From: Tagaea sp. CACIAM 22H2
GTDB taxonomy: Bacteria; Pseudomonadota; Alphaproteobacteria; CACIAM-22H2
Direction of reading: 5' to 3'
DNA length: 64,000 nt
Assembly: GCA_014444615.1 (NCBI GenBank)
Contig: PVXE01000001.1
Location: forward strand, 150,045 to 214,044
The number at the start of each line of letters is the position of its first letter. Positions within the stretch are counted from its first letter, which is position 1. Under the pieces are notes generated by a model, which was not told the origin of the DNA, did no database searches, and saw only the letters and a program-made list of their open reading frames with translations. Positions 57,001-64,000 of the stretch are shown here, in pieces. The translations under genes were made by a program, and so were the position numbers.

Positions 57001-57030
57001 GGGCGGGGGCCGGGCGACCGGTCCTCGCCC
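57001..57030 (+). promoter_or_regulatory. Intercistronic 13-bp stem-loop with GCGA tetraloop
   Basis: GGGCGGGGGCCGG (57001-57013) pairs along its full length with CCGGTCCTCGCCC (57018-57030), using two G-U pairs, around the GNRA loop GCGA. It starts 22 nt after the binding-protein stop and ends 23 nt before livG. No U-run follows, so it probably protects the 3' end of the binding-protein message rather than ending transcription. Confidence 0.72.
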
Positions 57031-57053
57031 CGATCCGCCGCCGGAAACACGAG

Positions 57054-57812
57054 ATGACGCAAACACCCGCCATCGAATTGAAGAATGTCGGCCGCCGTTT
57101 CGGCGCGTTGCAGGCCGTGCGCGACGTCACCTTCGATGTGGCGATGGGCGAACGGCGCGCCGTGCTCGGCCCCAACGGAGCCGGCAAGACGACGTTATTC
57201 AACACGATATGCGGCGATTTTCCGCCGACCGCCGGCACGATCAAACTCTTTGGCGAGGATATCTCGCATTTGCCCGCGCATACGCGCGCGCGGCGCGGCA
57301 TCGGCCGTACCTATCAGCAATCGTTGCTGTTCGACGGCCTCAGCGTTCTCGACAATATTTTCGTCGCGGTGCGCGGCGTGAAGCTCAACCGCTTCAGTTT
57401 TCTGGTGCCCGGCAGGTCCGATGCGCATCTGGCCCATGCGCGCGACGTCGCGGAACGCGTGCGCTTGACGCATCTGCTGGACGTGAATGTCGGCGATCTG
57501 AGCCACGGCCAGCGCCGCCAGCTCGAAGTCGGCATGGCGCTGGCCGCCGAGCCGAAGCTTCTGATGCTCGACGAGCCCGCCGCCGGCTTGTCGCCGGTCG
57601 AGCGGCCCGAGCTGCTGCGCCTTCTTCAAAATCTGCCGCGCGATCTGACGATCGTGCTGATCGAGCACGACATGGATGTCGCCTTGCCCTTCGCCGATCT
57701 GGTGACGGTGATGAAGGACGGCGAAGTCGTGGTTTCCGATACGCCGGGCCGGATCCAGAACGATCCGGTCGTGCACGAAATTTATCTCGGCCATGGCGGC
57801 CGCAAGCACTGA
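57054..57812 (+). CDS. livG: Branched-chain amino acid-type ABC ATPase (LivG)
   Basis: A 252-residue ATPase: Walker A GPNGAGKTT, RRGIGRTYQQSLLFDGLSVL (Q-loop), signature LSHGQRRQLEVGMALA, Walker B LLMLDEPAAGLSP, and the C-terminal LivG tail. Note LSHGQ rather than LSGGQ, which is common in this family. It precedes the TIM-barrel gene by 12 bp, so enzyme and transporter are co-transcribed. Confidence 0.93.
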   Translation: MTQTPAIELKNVGRRFGALQAVRDVTFDVAMGERRAVLGPNGAGKTTLFNTICGDFPPTAGTIKLFGEDISHLPAHTRARRGIGRTYQQSLLFDGLSVLDNIFVAVRGVKLNRFSFLVPGRSDAHLAHARDVAERVRLTHLLDVNVGDLSHGQRRQLEVGMALAAEPKLLMLDEPAAGLSPVERPELLRLLQNLPRDLTIVLIEHDMDVALPFADLVTVMKDGEVVVSDTPGRIQNDPVVHEIYLGHGGRKH

Positions 57813-57824
57813 AGGACAGCGACG

Positions 57825-58655
57825 ATGCCCCGCTTCGAACGAAAGAAACTCCTCGCGAAGTTCCAATCCATGGTGAAGAAGCGCATTCCCATCGTCGGTG
57901 GCGGCGCGGGAACGGGGCTGTCCGCCAAATGCGAGGAAGCGGGCGGGATCGATCTGATCGTGATTTACAATTCCGGCCGCTATCGCATGGCGGGCAGGGG
58001 CTCGCTCGCGGGCGTGCTCGCCTACGGCAACGCCAACGACATCGTGAAGGACATGGCGCGCGAAGTGCTGCCGGTCGTCAAGCGCACGCCGGTGCTGGCG
58101 GGCGTCAACGGCACGGATCCCTTCGCCATCATGGATCATCTGCTCGACGAACTCGCAGCGCTGGGCTTCTCGGGCGTGCAGAATTTCCCGACCGTCGGCC
58201 TGATCGACGGCACGTTCCGCGCCAATCTCGAGGAAACGGGCATGGGTTACGGCCATGAGGTCGACATGATCCGTCTCGCGCGCCAGAAGGATCTGCTGAC
58301 CACGCCTTATGTGTTCAACCCCGACGAAGCGGTCGAGATGGCGAAGGCGGGTGCCGATATCATCGTCGCGCATATGGGTTTGACGACCGGCGGGGCGATC
58401 GGCGCGGAAACCGCGTTGTCCTTGAAGGATTGCCCCAAGCTGATCGACGAATGCGCCGAAGCGGCCAAGCGGGTGCGCAAGGACGTGATCGTGCTTTGCC
58501 ACGGCGGGCCGATCGCGAATCCCGACGACGCGCAATTCGTGCTGCGCAATACGCGCAATTGTCACGGCTTCTACGGCGCTTCGTCGATGGAGCGTTTGCC
58601 GACCGAAACCGCGCTCGTCGAACAGACGAAGCGATTCAAGAACGTGGAGTTTTGA
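57825..58655 (+). CDS. Phosphoenolpyruvate hydrolase-like TIM-barrel protein (Tm-1 C-terminal type)
   Basis: A 276-residue TIM barrel. Landmarks are [20 protein letters not shown], then [55 protein letters not shown] and [14 protein letters not shown]. This family corresponds to the C-terminal domain of the tomato resistance protein Tm-1, whose N-terminal domain is encoded separately at 60313 in this operon. The glycine-rich first strand suggests phosphate or nucleotide binding. The reaction is unknown to me; PEP hydrolysis is only a family label. Confidence 0.85.
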   Translation: MPRFERKKLLAKFQSMVKKRIPIVGGGAGTGLSAKCEEAGGIDLIVIYNSGRYRMAGRGSLAGVLAYGNANDIVKDMAREVLPVVKRTPVLAGVNGTDPFAIMDHLLDELAALGFSGVQNFPTVGLIDGTFRANLEETGMGYGHEVDMIRLARQKDLLTTPYVFNPDEAVEMAKAGADIIVAHMGLTTGGAIGAETALSLKDCPKLIDECAEAAKRVRKDVIVLCHGGPIANPDDAQFVLRNTRNCHGFYGASSMERLPTETALVEQTKRFKNVEF

Positions 58656-58657
58656 CC

Positions 58658-59578
58658 ATGGCCCGCGCTTACGCCAGCACGATCATCGATGCGCCCGTCG
58701 AAAAGGTCTGGGGCGTCGTCCGCGATTTCAACGGCCTGCCGAATTGGATCCCCGCGATCGCGAAAAGCACCATCGAGGATGGGCTCGCGGCCGACGTCGT
58801 GGGCTGCGTGCGCAGTTTCCATCTGGGCGACGGCACGCATGTTCGCGAGCGTTTGCTGAGCCTCAACGATGCCGATCGCAGCTTCAGCTACAATTTCGAG
58901 ACGCCGGCTTTCCCGGTCACCGATTATCTCGCGACGCTGCGCGTGATCCCGGTCACGGCGGGCGACCGCAGCTTTGTCGAATGGGAAGCCACGTTCGAGG
59001 AGCCGGCCGGCGAGCGCGGCAAATACGAAGCGATCGTGTCGCGCGACGTGTTCGCAGGCGGCCTCGCCTCGCTCGCAATCACGGTCGCGAAGGCCGAAAC
59101 CCCGGCGGGGGCGCGTCGCTGGAAGGGGCGCCGCCCGGCGAAGGTCTTCGCCTCGACCGTCATTCGAGGGGCGGCGAAAGACGTGTGGCCGATCCTGCGC
59201 GATTTCGCCGGCATGGGGGCTTGGCATTCGGACATCACGAAGATGCATATGCTCGACGGCAAGCGCTCGGATCAGGTATCGGGTGTGCGCGAATTCCTGT
59301 TCGGCGAGGGCTTGCTGCACGAGGAACTGCTGCATCTGTGCGATCGCACGCGCAGCTTTTCCTATCGGATCAACAAAAGCCCGATGCCGTGGCTCGAATA
59401 CGTCGCGGGCGCGCGGCTTTATCCGATCACCGATCGCAACCATACATTCGCTGTATGGACCGCCGATTGGGACGCGAGCGCCAATGACGACGTCGAACTG
59501 ATTCCGACCGTCCACAACAACGTGTTCCTGAAGGCGTTCGATACGATCGACGCGAAGTATTTCGGCGGCGGAAAATGA
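58658..59578 (+). CDS. Tandem SRPBCC (START/Bet v1-like) domain protein
   Basis: A 306-residue protein of two SRPBCC domains: residues 1-145 (ASTIIDAPVEKVWGVVRDFN, then GLPNWIPAIAKS; VVGCVRSFHLGDGTHVRERL) and residues about 160-306 (ASTVIRGAAKDVWPILRDFA, then GMGAWHSDITKM; VSGVREFLFGEGLLHEELLH). The repeats resemble plant PYR/PYL-type and polyketide-cyclase-like hydrophobic-pocket folds. It probably binds or isomerises a hydrophobic intermediate. Starts 2 bp after the TIM-barrel stop and overlaps livF by 4 bp, so it is an integral part of the operon. Confidence 0.85.
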   Translation: MARAYASTIIDAPVEKVWGVVRDFNGLPNWIPAIAKSTIEDGLAADVVGCVRSFHLGDGTHVRERLLSLNDADRSFSYNFETPAFPVTDYLATLRVIPVTAGDRSFVEWEATFEEPAGERGKYEAIVSRDVFAGGLASLAITVAKAETPAGARRWKGRRPAKVFASTVIRGAAKDVWPILRDFAGMGAWHSDITKMHMLDGKRSDQVSGVREFLFGEGLLHEELLHLCDRTRSFSYRINKSPMPWLEYVAGARLYPITDRNHTFAVWTADWDASANDDVELIPTVHNNVFLKAFDTIDAKYFGGGK

Positions 59579-60297
59579 CGGCGCCGCTGCTGGAGATTGC
59601 AGACCTCCAGGTCCATTACGGGCAGGCGCATGTTCTGCAGGGCGTCTCGCTGCGTTTGTCGCGCGGTGTGCTGGGCGTGATCGGGCGCAACGGTATGGGC
59701 AAGACGACGTTGTGCCAGACGATCATCGGGCTGAAGGCCGCGACATCCGGCTCGATCAAATTCGCCGGCCGGGAATTGATCGGCCTGCCGCCCAACAAGA
59801 TCGCTAATCTGGGTATCGGATATGTGCCGCAAGGGCGGCGCACTTGGCCGTCGCTGACGGTCGACGAGCATTTGCGCCTTGTGGCGCAAAAAAAGCCGCC
59901 TTCTGGCGGCTGGACGATCGAGCGCGTCTACGAGACGTTTCCGCGCCTCGCCGAGCGGCGGCGAAACGGCGGCACGCAGCTTTCCGGCGGGGAACAGCAG
60001 ATGCTGGCGATCGGCCGCGCGCTGCTGCTCAACCCGCGTTTGCTGGTGATGGACGAACCGACGGAAGGTCTCGCCCCGGTGATCGTGGAACAGGTGGAGG
60101 CGTTGTTGAAGAGCCTCGCCGCCGACGGTTCGCTTGCCGTGCTGCTGGTCGAGCAGAATTTGGGTGTGGCGACTGCAGCGGCCGAAAATGTGGCGATCGT
60201 GGTCAACGGCCGCATCGCGCGCGAAATGCCGGCCGCCGAGCTTGCCGCCGATCGCGAGTTGCAGGAACGCCTGCTCGGCACCCGCGTCGACGCATAA
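59575..60297 (+). CDS. livF: Branched-chain amino acid-type ABC ATPase (LivF)
   Basis: A 240-residue ATPase: Walker A GRNGMGKTT, GIGYVPQGRRTWPSLTVDEH (Q-loop and YVPQGR hallmark of LivF), signature LSGGEQQMLAIGRALL, Walker B LLVMDEPTEGLAP. Completes the importer with livG. Separated from livG by two enzyme genes, an unusual interleaving. Confidence 0.94.
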   Translation: MTAPLLEIADLQVHYGQAHVLQGVSLRLSRGVLGVIGRNGMGKTTLCQTIIGLKAATSGSIKFAGRELIGLPPNKIANLGIGYVPQGRRTWPSLTVDEHLRLVAQKKPPSGGWTIERVYETFPRLAERRRNGGTQLSGGEQQMLAIGRALLLNPRLLVMDEPTEGLAPVIVEQVEALLKSLAADGSLAVLLVEQNLGVATAAAENVAIVVNGRIAREMPAAELAADRELQERLLGTRVDA

Positions 60298-60312
60298 GGA
60301 GAGGACGAGAAG

Positions 60313-61515
60313 ATGCCAGCGCAGAACCGCGTCTATGTCGTCGGTACCTACGACACCAAGTCGCGCGAGCTTCTCTATATGAAGGGCTTGCTCGACCGTG
60401 CGGGCGTTGCGACGCTGTCGGTCGATCTGTCGACCTCCGGCAAGGAGTCCGCCGCGGACGTCAAGCCGGCGACTGTTGCTTCGCATCACCCGCAAGGGGC
60501 GGCGGCCGTGTTCACCGGCGATCGGGGGGCGTCGGTTTCGGCGATGACCGTCGCGTTCGAACGCTTCGTCGGTACGCGGACGGATATCGGCGGCATTCTC
60601 TCCGCCGGCGGGTCGGGCGGGACGGCGCTCGCCACGCCGGGGATGCGCGCATTGCCGGTCGGCGTGCCGAAGATCATGGTCTCGACCATCGCGTCGGGCG
60701 ATGTCGGCCGCTATGTCGGGCCCGCCGATATCATGATGATGTATTCGGTCGTCGACGTGCAGGGCCTCAACCGCATTTCCGAACGGGTGCTCGCCAACGC
60801 CGCGCATGCGATGGCGGGCATGGCCGCCAATCCGGCCGCAGCCTCGGCGCAGACCAAGCCCGCGTTGGGGATGACGATGTTCGGCGTCACCACGCCCTGT
60901 GTGCAGGAATTGCAGCGTTTGCTGTCGGCCAACTACGACTGCCTCGTCTTCCACGCGACGGGGACGGGCGGCCAGTCGATGGAGAAGCTGGCCGATTCCG
61001 GTCTGCTCGAGGGCGTCATCGATGCCACGACGACCGAAGTTTGCGACCATCTGTTCGGCGGCGTGTTTCCCTGCACCGACGACCGCTTCGGCGCCTTCGC
61101 GCGCACGCGCATTCCCTATGTCGGGTCGTGCGGCGCGCTCGACATGGTCAATTTCGGCCCGATCGAGACGGTGCCGGCGAAGTACAAAGGCCGCAATCTC
61201 TATGTCCATAATCCGCAAGTCACGCTGATGCGCACGACCGCCGAGGAAAATGCGCAGATGGGCGAGTGGATCGCGGAACGCCTGAACCGTTGCGAAGGCC
61301 CGGTGCGATTCCTCATTCCGGAGGGCGGCGTGTCGCTGATCGATGCGCCGGGCAAGCCGTTCCACGACCCCGCTGCCGATGCCGCGTTGTTCGACGCACT
61401 GGCGCGGTGCTTCAAGACGTCGGGCGACCGCCAATTGATTCGCTTGCCGTTCGCGATCAACGATCCCGAATTCGCAAAGGCACTGGCGGACGCGTATTTG
61501 CGCATCGCGCGCTGA
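60313..61515 (+). CDS. Tm-1-like ATP-binding domain protein (UPF0261)
   Basis: A 400-residue protein with the UPF0261 landmarks [20 protein letters not shown], the STSGK motif, [60 protein letters not shown] and the C-terminal [11 protein letters not shown]. Homologous to the N-terminal domain of tomato Tm-1, which binds ATP and inhibits tobamovirus replication. Bacterial homologues are of unknown function. Preceded by an AGGAGAGGACGAG Shine-Dalgarno region; last gene of the liv-type operon. Confidence 0.9.
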   Translation: MPAQNRVYVVGTYDTKSRELLYMKGLLDRAGVATLSVDLSTSGKESAADVKPATVASHHPQGAAAVFTGDRGASVSAMTVAFERFVGTRTDIGGILSAGGSGGTALATPGMRALPVGVPKIMVSTIASGDVGRYVGPADIMMMYSVVDVQGLNRISERVLANAAHAMAGMAANPAAASAQTKPALGMTMFGVTTPCVQELQRLLSANYDCLVFHATGTGGQSMEKLADSGLLEGVIDATTTEVCDHLFGGVFPCTDDRFGAFARTRIPYVGSCGALDMVNFGPIETVPAKYKGRNLYVHNPQVTLMRTTAEENAQMGEWIAERLNRCEGPVRFLIPEGGVSLIDAPGKPFHDPAADAALFDALARCFKTSGDRQLIRLPFAINDPEFAKALADAYLRIAR

Positions 61516-61818
61516 TCGAGGCAGGCCTTCGCTTTCTTCGCGGAGTTTCAGGCGCGCACGATAAGCGTGTCTTGCACGAGAGATGCGGTCGGCGGTTCCG
61601 CGATACTGCCGAACATAAGGCTGGCGATGGCCGCTACGAAGCGGATCCGGCTTCGGCACGGTCGTTCGCATGGCTGATTCCGTGGTCGGCCGAAAGTTGT
61701 CGGTGGGCCTGTTTCCCAGCATTGATATGTGGTTTCCGCGACAATTCATCGCTCGGGTCGGACTTGCGATCGTCGGCGCAGTCGCCAAATTTAGAACTAA
61801 CGATCCGGGGAGGATGAA
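61516..61818. other. Intergenic region after the Tm-1-like operon
   Basis: About 300 bp with no gene or clear hairpin terminator that I can support. Frames crossing it are fragments. The CBS-BON gene has a GGGGAGG ribosome-binding site just before its start, and its promoter must lie here. Confidence 0.6.
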
Positions 61819-62556
61819 ATGACGACGGACAAGACGACGGCCAAAGACATCATGTCGACGCGCGTGGCTTCGATCGCGCCGGACATGTCGGTGCGACTGG
61901 CCGCCAAGCTCATGTTGAAACGCAAAGTCAGCGCGCTGCTGGTGCTCGATTCGAAGCGCCGGCCGATCGGCGTGCTGAGCGAGGGTGATCTCGTGCACCG
62001 GATCGAGCTCGATACGCGAAAGAAGGGCTCTTGGTGGCTCAATCTTCTGACCCCCGATCGCGATCTCGCGCGCGACTATGCGCGCGCACATGGGCGCAAG
62101 GTTGCGGATGCGATGAGCCGCCAGGTTGTGACCATCACGCCGGACACCAAGCTGCCGGCGATCGTCGCTTTGCTCGACAAGCATCGCATCAAGCGCGTGC
62201 CCGTCGTCGGGGAAGGCGGCCGCGTGGTCGGCGTCGTCAGCCGGGCGGATGTGCTGGGCGCGTTCGCCAAGGCGGCGTTGGCGGCCGAGGGCCGCGCGGC
62301 GCTGGGCGACGCCGAATGTTCGGCGGAAATCCGCAAGCGGCTGCGCAAGGAAAACTGGAGCGACAGCGTTCTGCTGAATATCTCCGTCGATCGCGGTCTC
62401 GCGCGCGTGTCGGGCGTGGTCGCCTCGCGCGCGCAGCACGACGCGGTGCGGGCGCTATGCGAGGAGGTTCCCGGCGTTCGGCACGTCGATCTCGACGCGT
62501 TGCAGGTCGCCCGAAGCGCGGTCGCACTGAAGCACAGCTTGCGCATCCCGATCTGA
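61819..62556 (+). CDS. CBS-pair and BON-domain protein
   Basis: A 245-residue protein. Two CBS motifs occupy about residues 1-155 (AKDIMSTRVASIAPDMSVRL; VLSEGDLVHR; VADAMSRQVVTITPDTKLPA; IKRVPVVGEGG; VGVVSRADVLGAF), and a BON domain about 165-240 (SVLLNISVDRGLARVSGVVA; VPGVRHVDLDAL). CBS pairs bind adenine nucleotides; BON often contacts membranes or lipids. Typically a small stress or energy-state protein. GGGGAGG lies upstream of the ATG. Confidence 0.92.
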   Translation: MTTDKTTAKDIMSTRVASIAPDMSVRLAAKLMLKRKVSALLVLDSKRRPIGVLSEGDLVHRIELDTRKKGSWWLNLLTPDRDLARDYARAHGRKVADAMSRQVVTITPDTKLPAIVALLDKHRIKRVPVVGEGGRVVGVVSRADVLGAFAKAALAAEGRAALGDAECSAEIRKRLRKENWSDSVLLNISVDRGLARVSGVVASRAQHDAVRALCEEVPGVRHVDLDALQVARSAVALKHSLRIPI

Positions 62557-62783
62557 TCGGCGTTTCGATCGTCGCGGTTTATTGTCTCGCCGCGTCGGCG
62601 TCGATCGGACGGTCTGAGCTAGTCGATTATTGAAGGGGCTTCGTCTCCTCGTCACCGTAAAGGGGAGGAGGACGAGACCGACGAAGGCGACTCATCGCGC
62701 GGCGGCTTGACTTGCCGCCCCGGCGATCCAGTTTCCGCTCCTCGATGCAGAGGATGGAAACTAGATCGCCGAGAATTCGATAT

Positions 62784-63365
62784 ATGATCGGCGCCGATAC
62801 GTGCACGCCCGTCTCGCGACGCGCGTTGCTCGTCGGCGCCGCTGTTTGGCTTGCGTCGCGTCCTGCCGCCGCCGATGCGGATGCGTGGCGGGCGCTGGCC
62901 GCCGGCGCCGTGGTTTTGTTCCGGCACGCCAATGCGCCGGGGGTGGGCGACCCGCCCAACATACGGATCGACGATTGTGCGACACAACGCAATCTCGACG
63001 CGGCGGGGCGCGATCAGGCGCGGGCGATCGGCCGCGAGTTCGCCGCGCGTGAAGTCCAAGTCGGCCGTGTATTGACGTCGCGCTGGTGCCGCGCGGTCGA
63101 TACGGCGGAACTCGCCTTTCCGGGGCGTCCGATCCGGGAGCCGGCATTTGACTCGTTTTTCGACCGGCGCGAGGACCGTGCGCGCCAAACCGCCGCAGCC
63201 TTGCGCGTGCTGGCCGAATGGCGCGGACCCAATGCGCTTGTCGTCGTGACACATCAAGTGAATATCGCGGCGTTGACGGGCATTTCACCCGCCTCGGCGG
63301 AAGGCGTGGTTGCGGTGGTCGATGCCAGGGCAGTGCGGCCCGTCGGGCGCATCCGGATCGAATGA
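62784..63365 (+). CDS. Histidine phosphatase-superfamily protein, exported
   Basis: A 193-residue protein. The start MIGADTCTPVSRRALLVGAA resembles a Tat/Sec signal with cleavage after RPAAADA. The core has VVLFRHANAP (phosphate-binding Arg-His), NLDAAGRDQARAIG, VLTSRWCRAVDTAELAF and VVVTHQVNIAALTG (second catalytic His), as in periplasmic RHG phosphatases. An upstream in-frame ATG at 62712 would give an Arg/Ser-rich extension and is less likely. Substrate unknown. Confidence 0.85.
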   Translation: MIGADTCTPVSRRALLVGAAVWLASRPAAADADAWRALAAGAVVLFRHANAPGVGDPPNIRIDDCATQRNLDAAGRDQARAIGREFAAREVQVGRVLTSRWCRAVDTAELAFPGRPIREPAFDSFFDRREDRARQTAAALRVLAEWRGPNALVVVTHQVNIAALTGISPASAEGVVAVVDARAVRPVGRIRIE

Positions 63366-63399
63366 TCCGACAGGGCGAACAGGGCGTAACGAGCCCGCC

Positions 63400-64000
63400 A
63401 TGGAAACGAAGGAAGTTGCCGTCAATTTTGCGGCCGCCGAAGCGCGCGCGGCCTCGATGCGATTCGACTTCACGCATCCGGCGCTCGCGCGTGCGGACAT
63501 GAAGTTCGTGCGCGACGACGATCGCCGGCCGACGCTGACCTTCGATCTCGGTGGCGTACAGGCGGCCGTTCCGTTGCGCCAAGTGGCGGCGAATTATGGA
63601 ATTCCGGATCATCATCCCGATATCGGACTTTTGAAGAAAGTCGAGGCCGCGCTGCGATTCAGCCGCGCGATCGCGCATGGCGATCCGATACCGTCGGAAA
63701 CGGTCGATGCGACGCCGTCTTGGACACCGCGACCGCATTATCTGTGCCGCGCGGCGCTGAAGCTCGGCCGTGCCTTGGGCGCTTCGCCGTCGGCAGGCTG
63801 CGACGATCCGGCGGCGATGCTGCGCGATCTGGAACGCGCCGTGCGGGCGAATGCGGCCGGACCGGCCCCCGACGCCGCCGCGATGGCGGAGCTGGCACGT
63901 GACGTTGCGCGGGTCGATTGGCTTTGCCGCGCCGTCGTGTCGACGCAGCGCGTGTTGGGCGGGTTGGCGAAGGCCGGGGCGGAGCGGGGCATGCGCTCGG
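63400..64000 (+). CDS. Unrecognised protein, truncated by the window edge
   Basis: Open from ATG 63400 to the right edge (200 codons, no stop). It begins METKEVAVNFAAAEARAASM and continues with RFDFTHPALARADMKFVRDD, NYGIPDHHPDIGLLKKVEAA and TPSWTPRPHYLCRAALKLGR. Composition and codon use match the neighbours, so it is probably real. I do not recognise a family. It lies 34 bp after the phosphatase stop and may share its transcript. Confidence 0.65.
   Translation, partial: METKEVAVNFAAAEARAASMRFDFTHPALARADMKFVRDDDRRPTLTFDLGGVQAAVPLRQVAANYGIPDHHPDIGLLKKVEAALRFSRAIAHGDPIPSETVDATPSWTPRPHYLCRAALKLGRALGASPSAGCDDPAAMLRDLERAVRANAAGPAPDAAAMAELARDVARVDWLCRAVVSTQRVLGGLAKAGAERGMRS

Noticed and set aside
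54681..57062. A 793-codon minus-strand open frame
   Set aside because: Lies opposite livM, the binding-protein gene and intergenic sequence; low-complexity Arg/Asp/His content and no start signal.
59419..62439. A 1006-codon open frame on the minus strand
   Set aside because: Antisense to four well-supported plus-strand genes (SRPBCC, livF, UPF0261, CBS-BON); composition is rich in Arg/His/Asp as expected for a complement frame of G+C-rich codons, with no domain motif.
62638..62690. Possible hairpin before the phosphatase gene (CTTCGTC / GACGAAG arms)
   Set aside because: Arms are short and far apart with poor internal pairing, so a structured element cannot be supported.

Overview
The window is high-G+C chromosomal DNA, coding almost end to end, with short intergenic gaps and long runs of overlapping genes. 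The gene content fits an Alphaproteobacterium of Rhodospirillales type. It has ABC, TRAP and tripartite-tricarboxylate (TTT) importers built around periplasmic binding proteins, LacI/IclR/GntR control, chemoreceptors, an N-type ATPase and an FNR-like box. That assignment is an inference from gene content; no rRNA or other taxonomic marker is present. I saw no insertion sequence, phage gene, tRNA or CRISPR array.

Layout. 0-7.8 kb: a TetR regulator, then a sugar-type ABC importer (binding protein, two permeases, UgpC/MalK-like ATPase) with an argininosuccinate-lyase-family enzyme embedded in it, divergent from a LacI regulator that has two identical 12-bp operator cores. 7.8-8.8 kb: an unusually A+T-rich, largely non-coding gap. 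8.8-12.9 kb: a chemoreceptor and an orphan sensor histidine kinase with a Cys-less LOV-like domain. 13.0-22.1 kb (minus strand): twelve genes in which almost every stop overlaps the next start: motA, motB, a degenerate EAL-like protein, then a complete nine-gene N-ATPase operon (atpD-C-Q-R-B-E-F-A-G). 22.8-26.9 kb: a Cache chemoreceptor and a PAS-PAS-GGDEF-EAL protein with a degenerate GGDEF half.

27.0-42.6 kb: a 6-deoxy-sugar (probably L-rhamnose) catabolic island. It holds an Opp-type ABC importer, an L-rhamnonate dehydratase-like enzyme, a lactonase-like amidohydrolase, an SDR, a rhamnose mutarotase, a Gfo/Idh/MocA oxidoreductase, a sulfatase and a TctCBA importer. One IclR regulator sits in the middle. 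I find three copies of the same 26-bp three-half-site element, one in each promoter region of the island, so all four units (ABC operon, iclR, sulfatase operon, tctCBA) look like one regulon. Sulfated rhamnose is a reasonable guess for the substrate.

42.6-43.4 kb: two small housekeeping-type genes. 43.5-49.5 kb: a quinate/shikimate catabolic operon (TRAP dctPQM, aroQ, an aroE-like gene, and quiC encoding dehydroshikimate dehydratase fused to an HPPD-like domain). 49.7-51.0 kb: two tandem paralogous GntR regulators. 51.1-61.5 kb: the least familiar part. A branched-chain-type ABC importer (LivHM, binding protein, LivG, LivF) is interleaved with a phosphoenolpyruvate-hydrolase-like TIM barrel, a tandem SRPBCC protein and a Tm-1-like (UPF0261) protein. 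It is preceded by a regulator in which the same TIM barrel is fused to a degenerate AAA+ domain and a Fis-type HTH, and by a third, shortened TIM-barrel copy. 61.8-64 kb: a CBS-BON protein, a histidine phosphatase and a gene running off the right edge.

Recurring theme: two binding-protein genes in unrelated ABC operons are each followed, 22-23 nt after the stop codon, by a 13-bp stem closed by a GCGA tetraloop, probably for differential mRNA stability.
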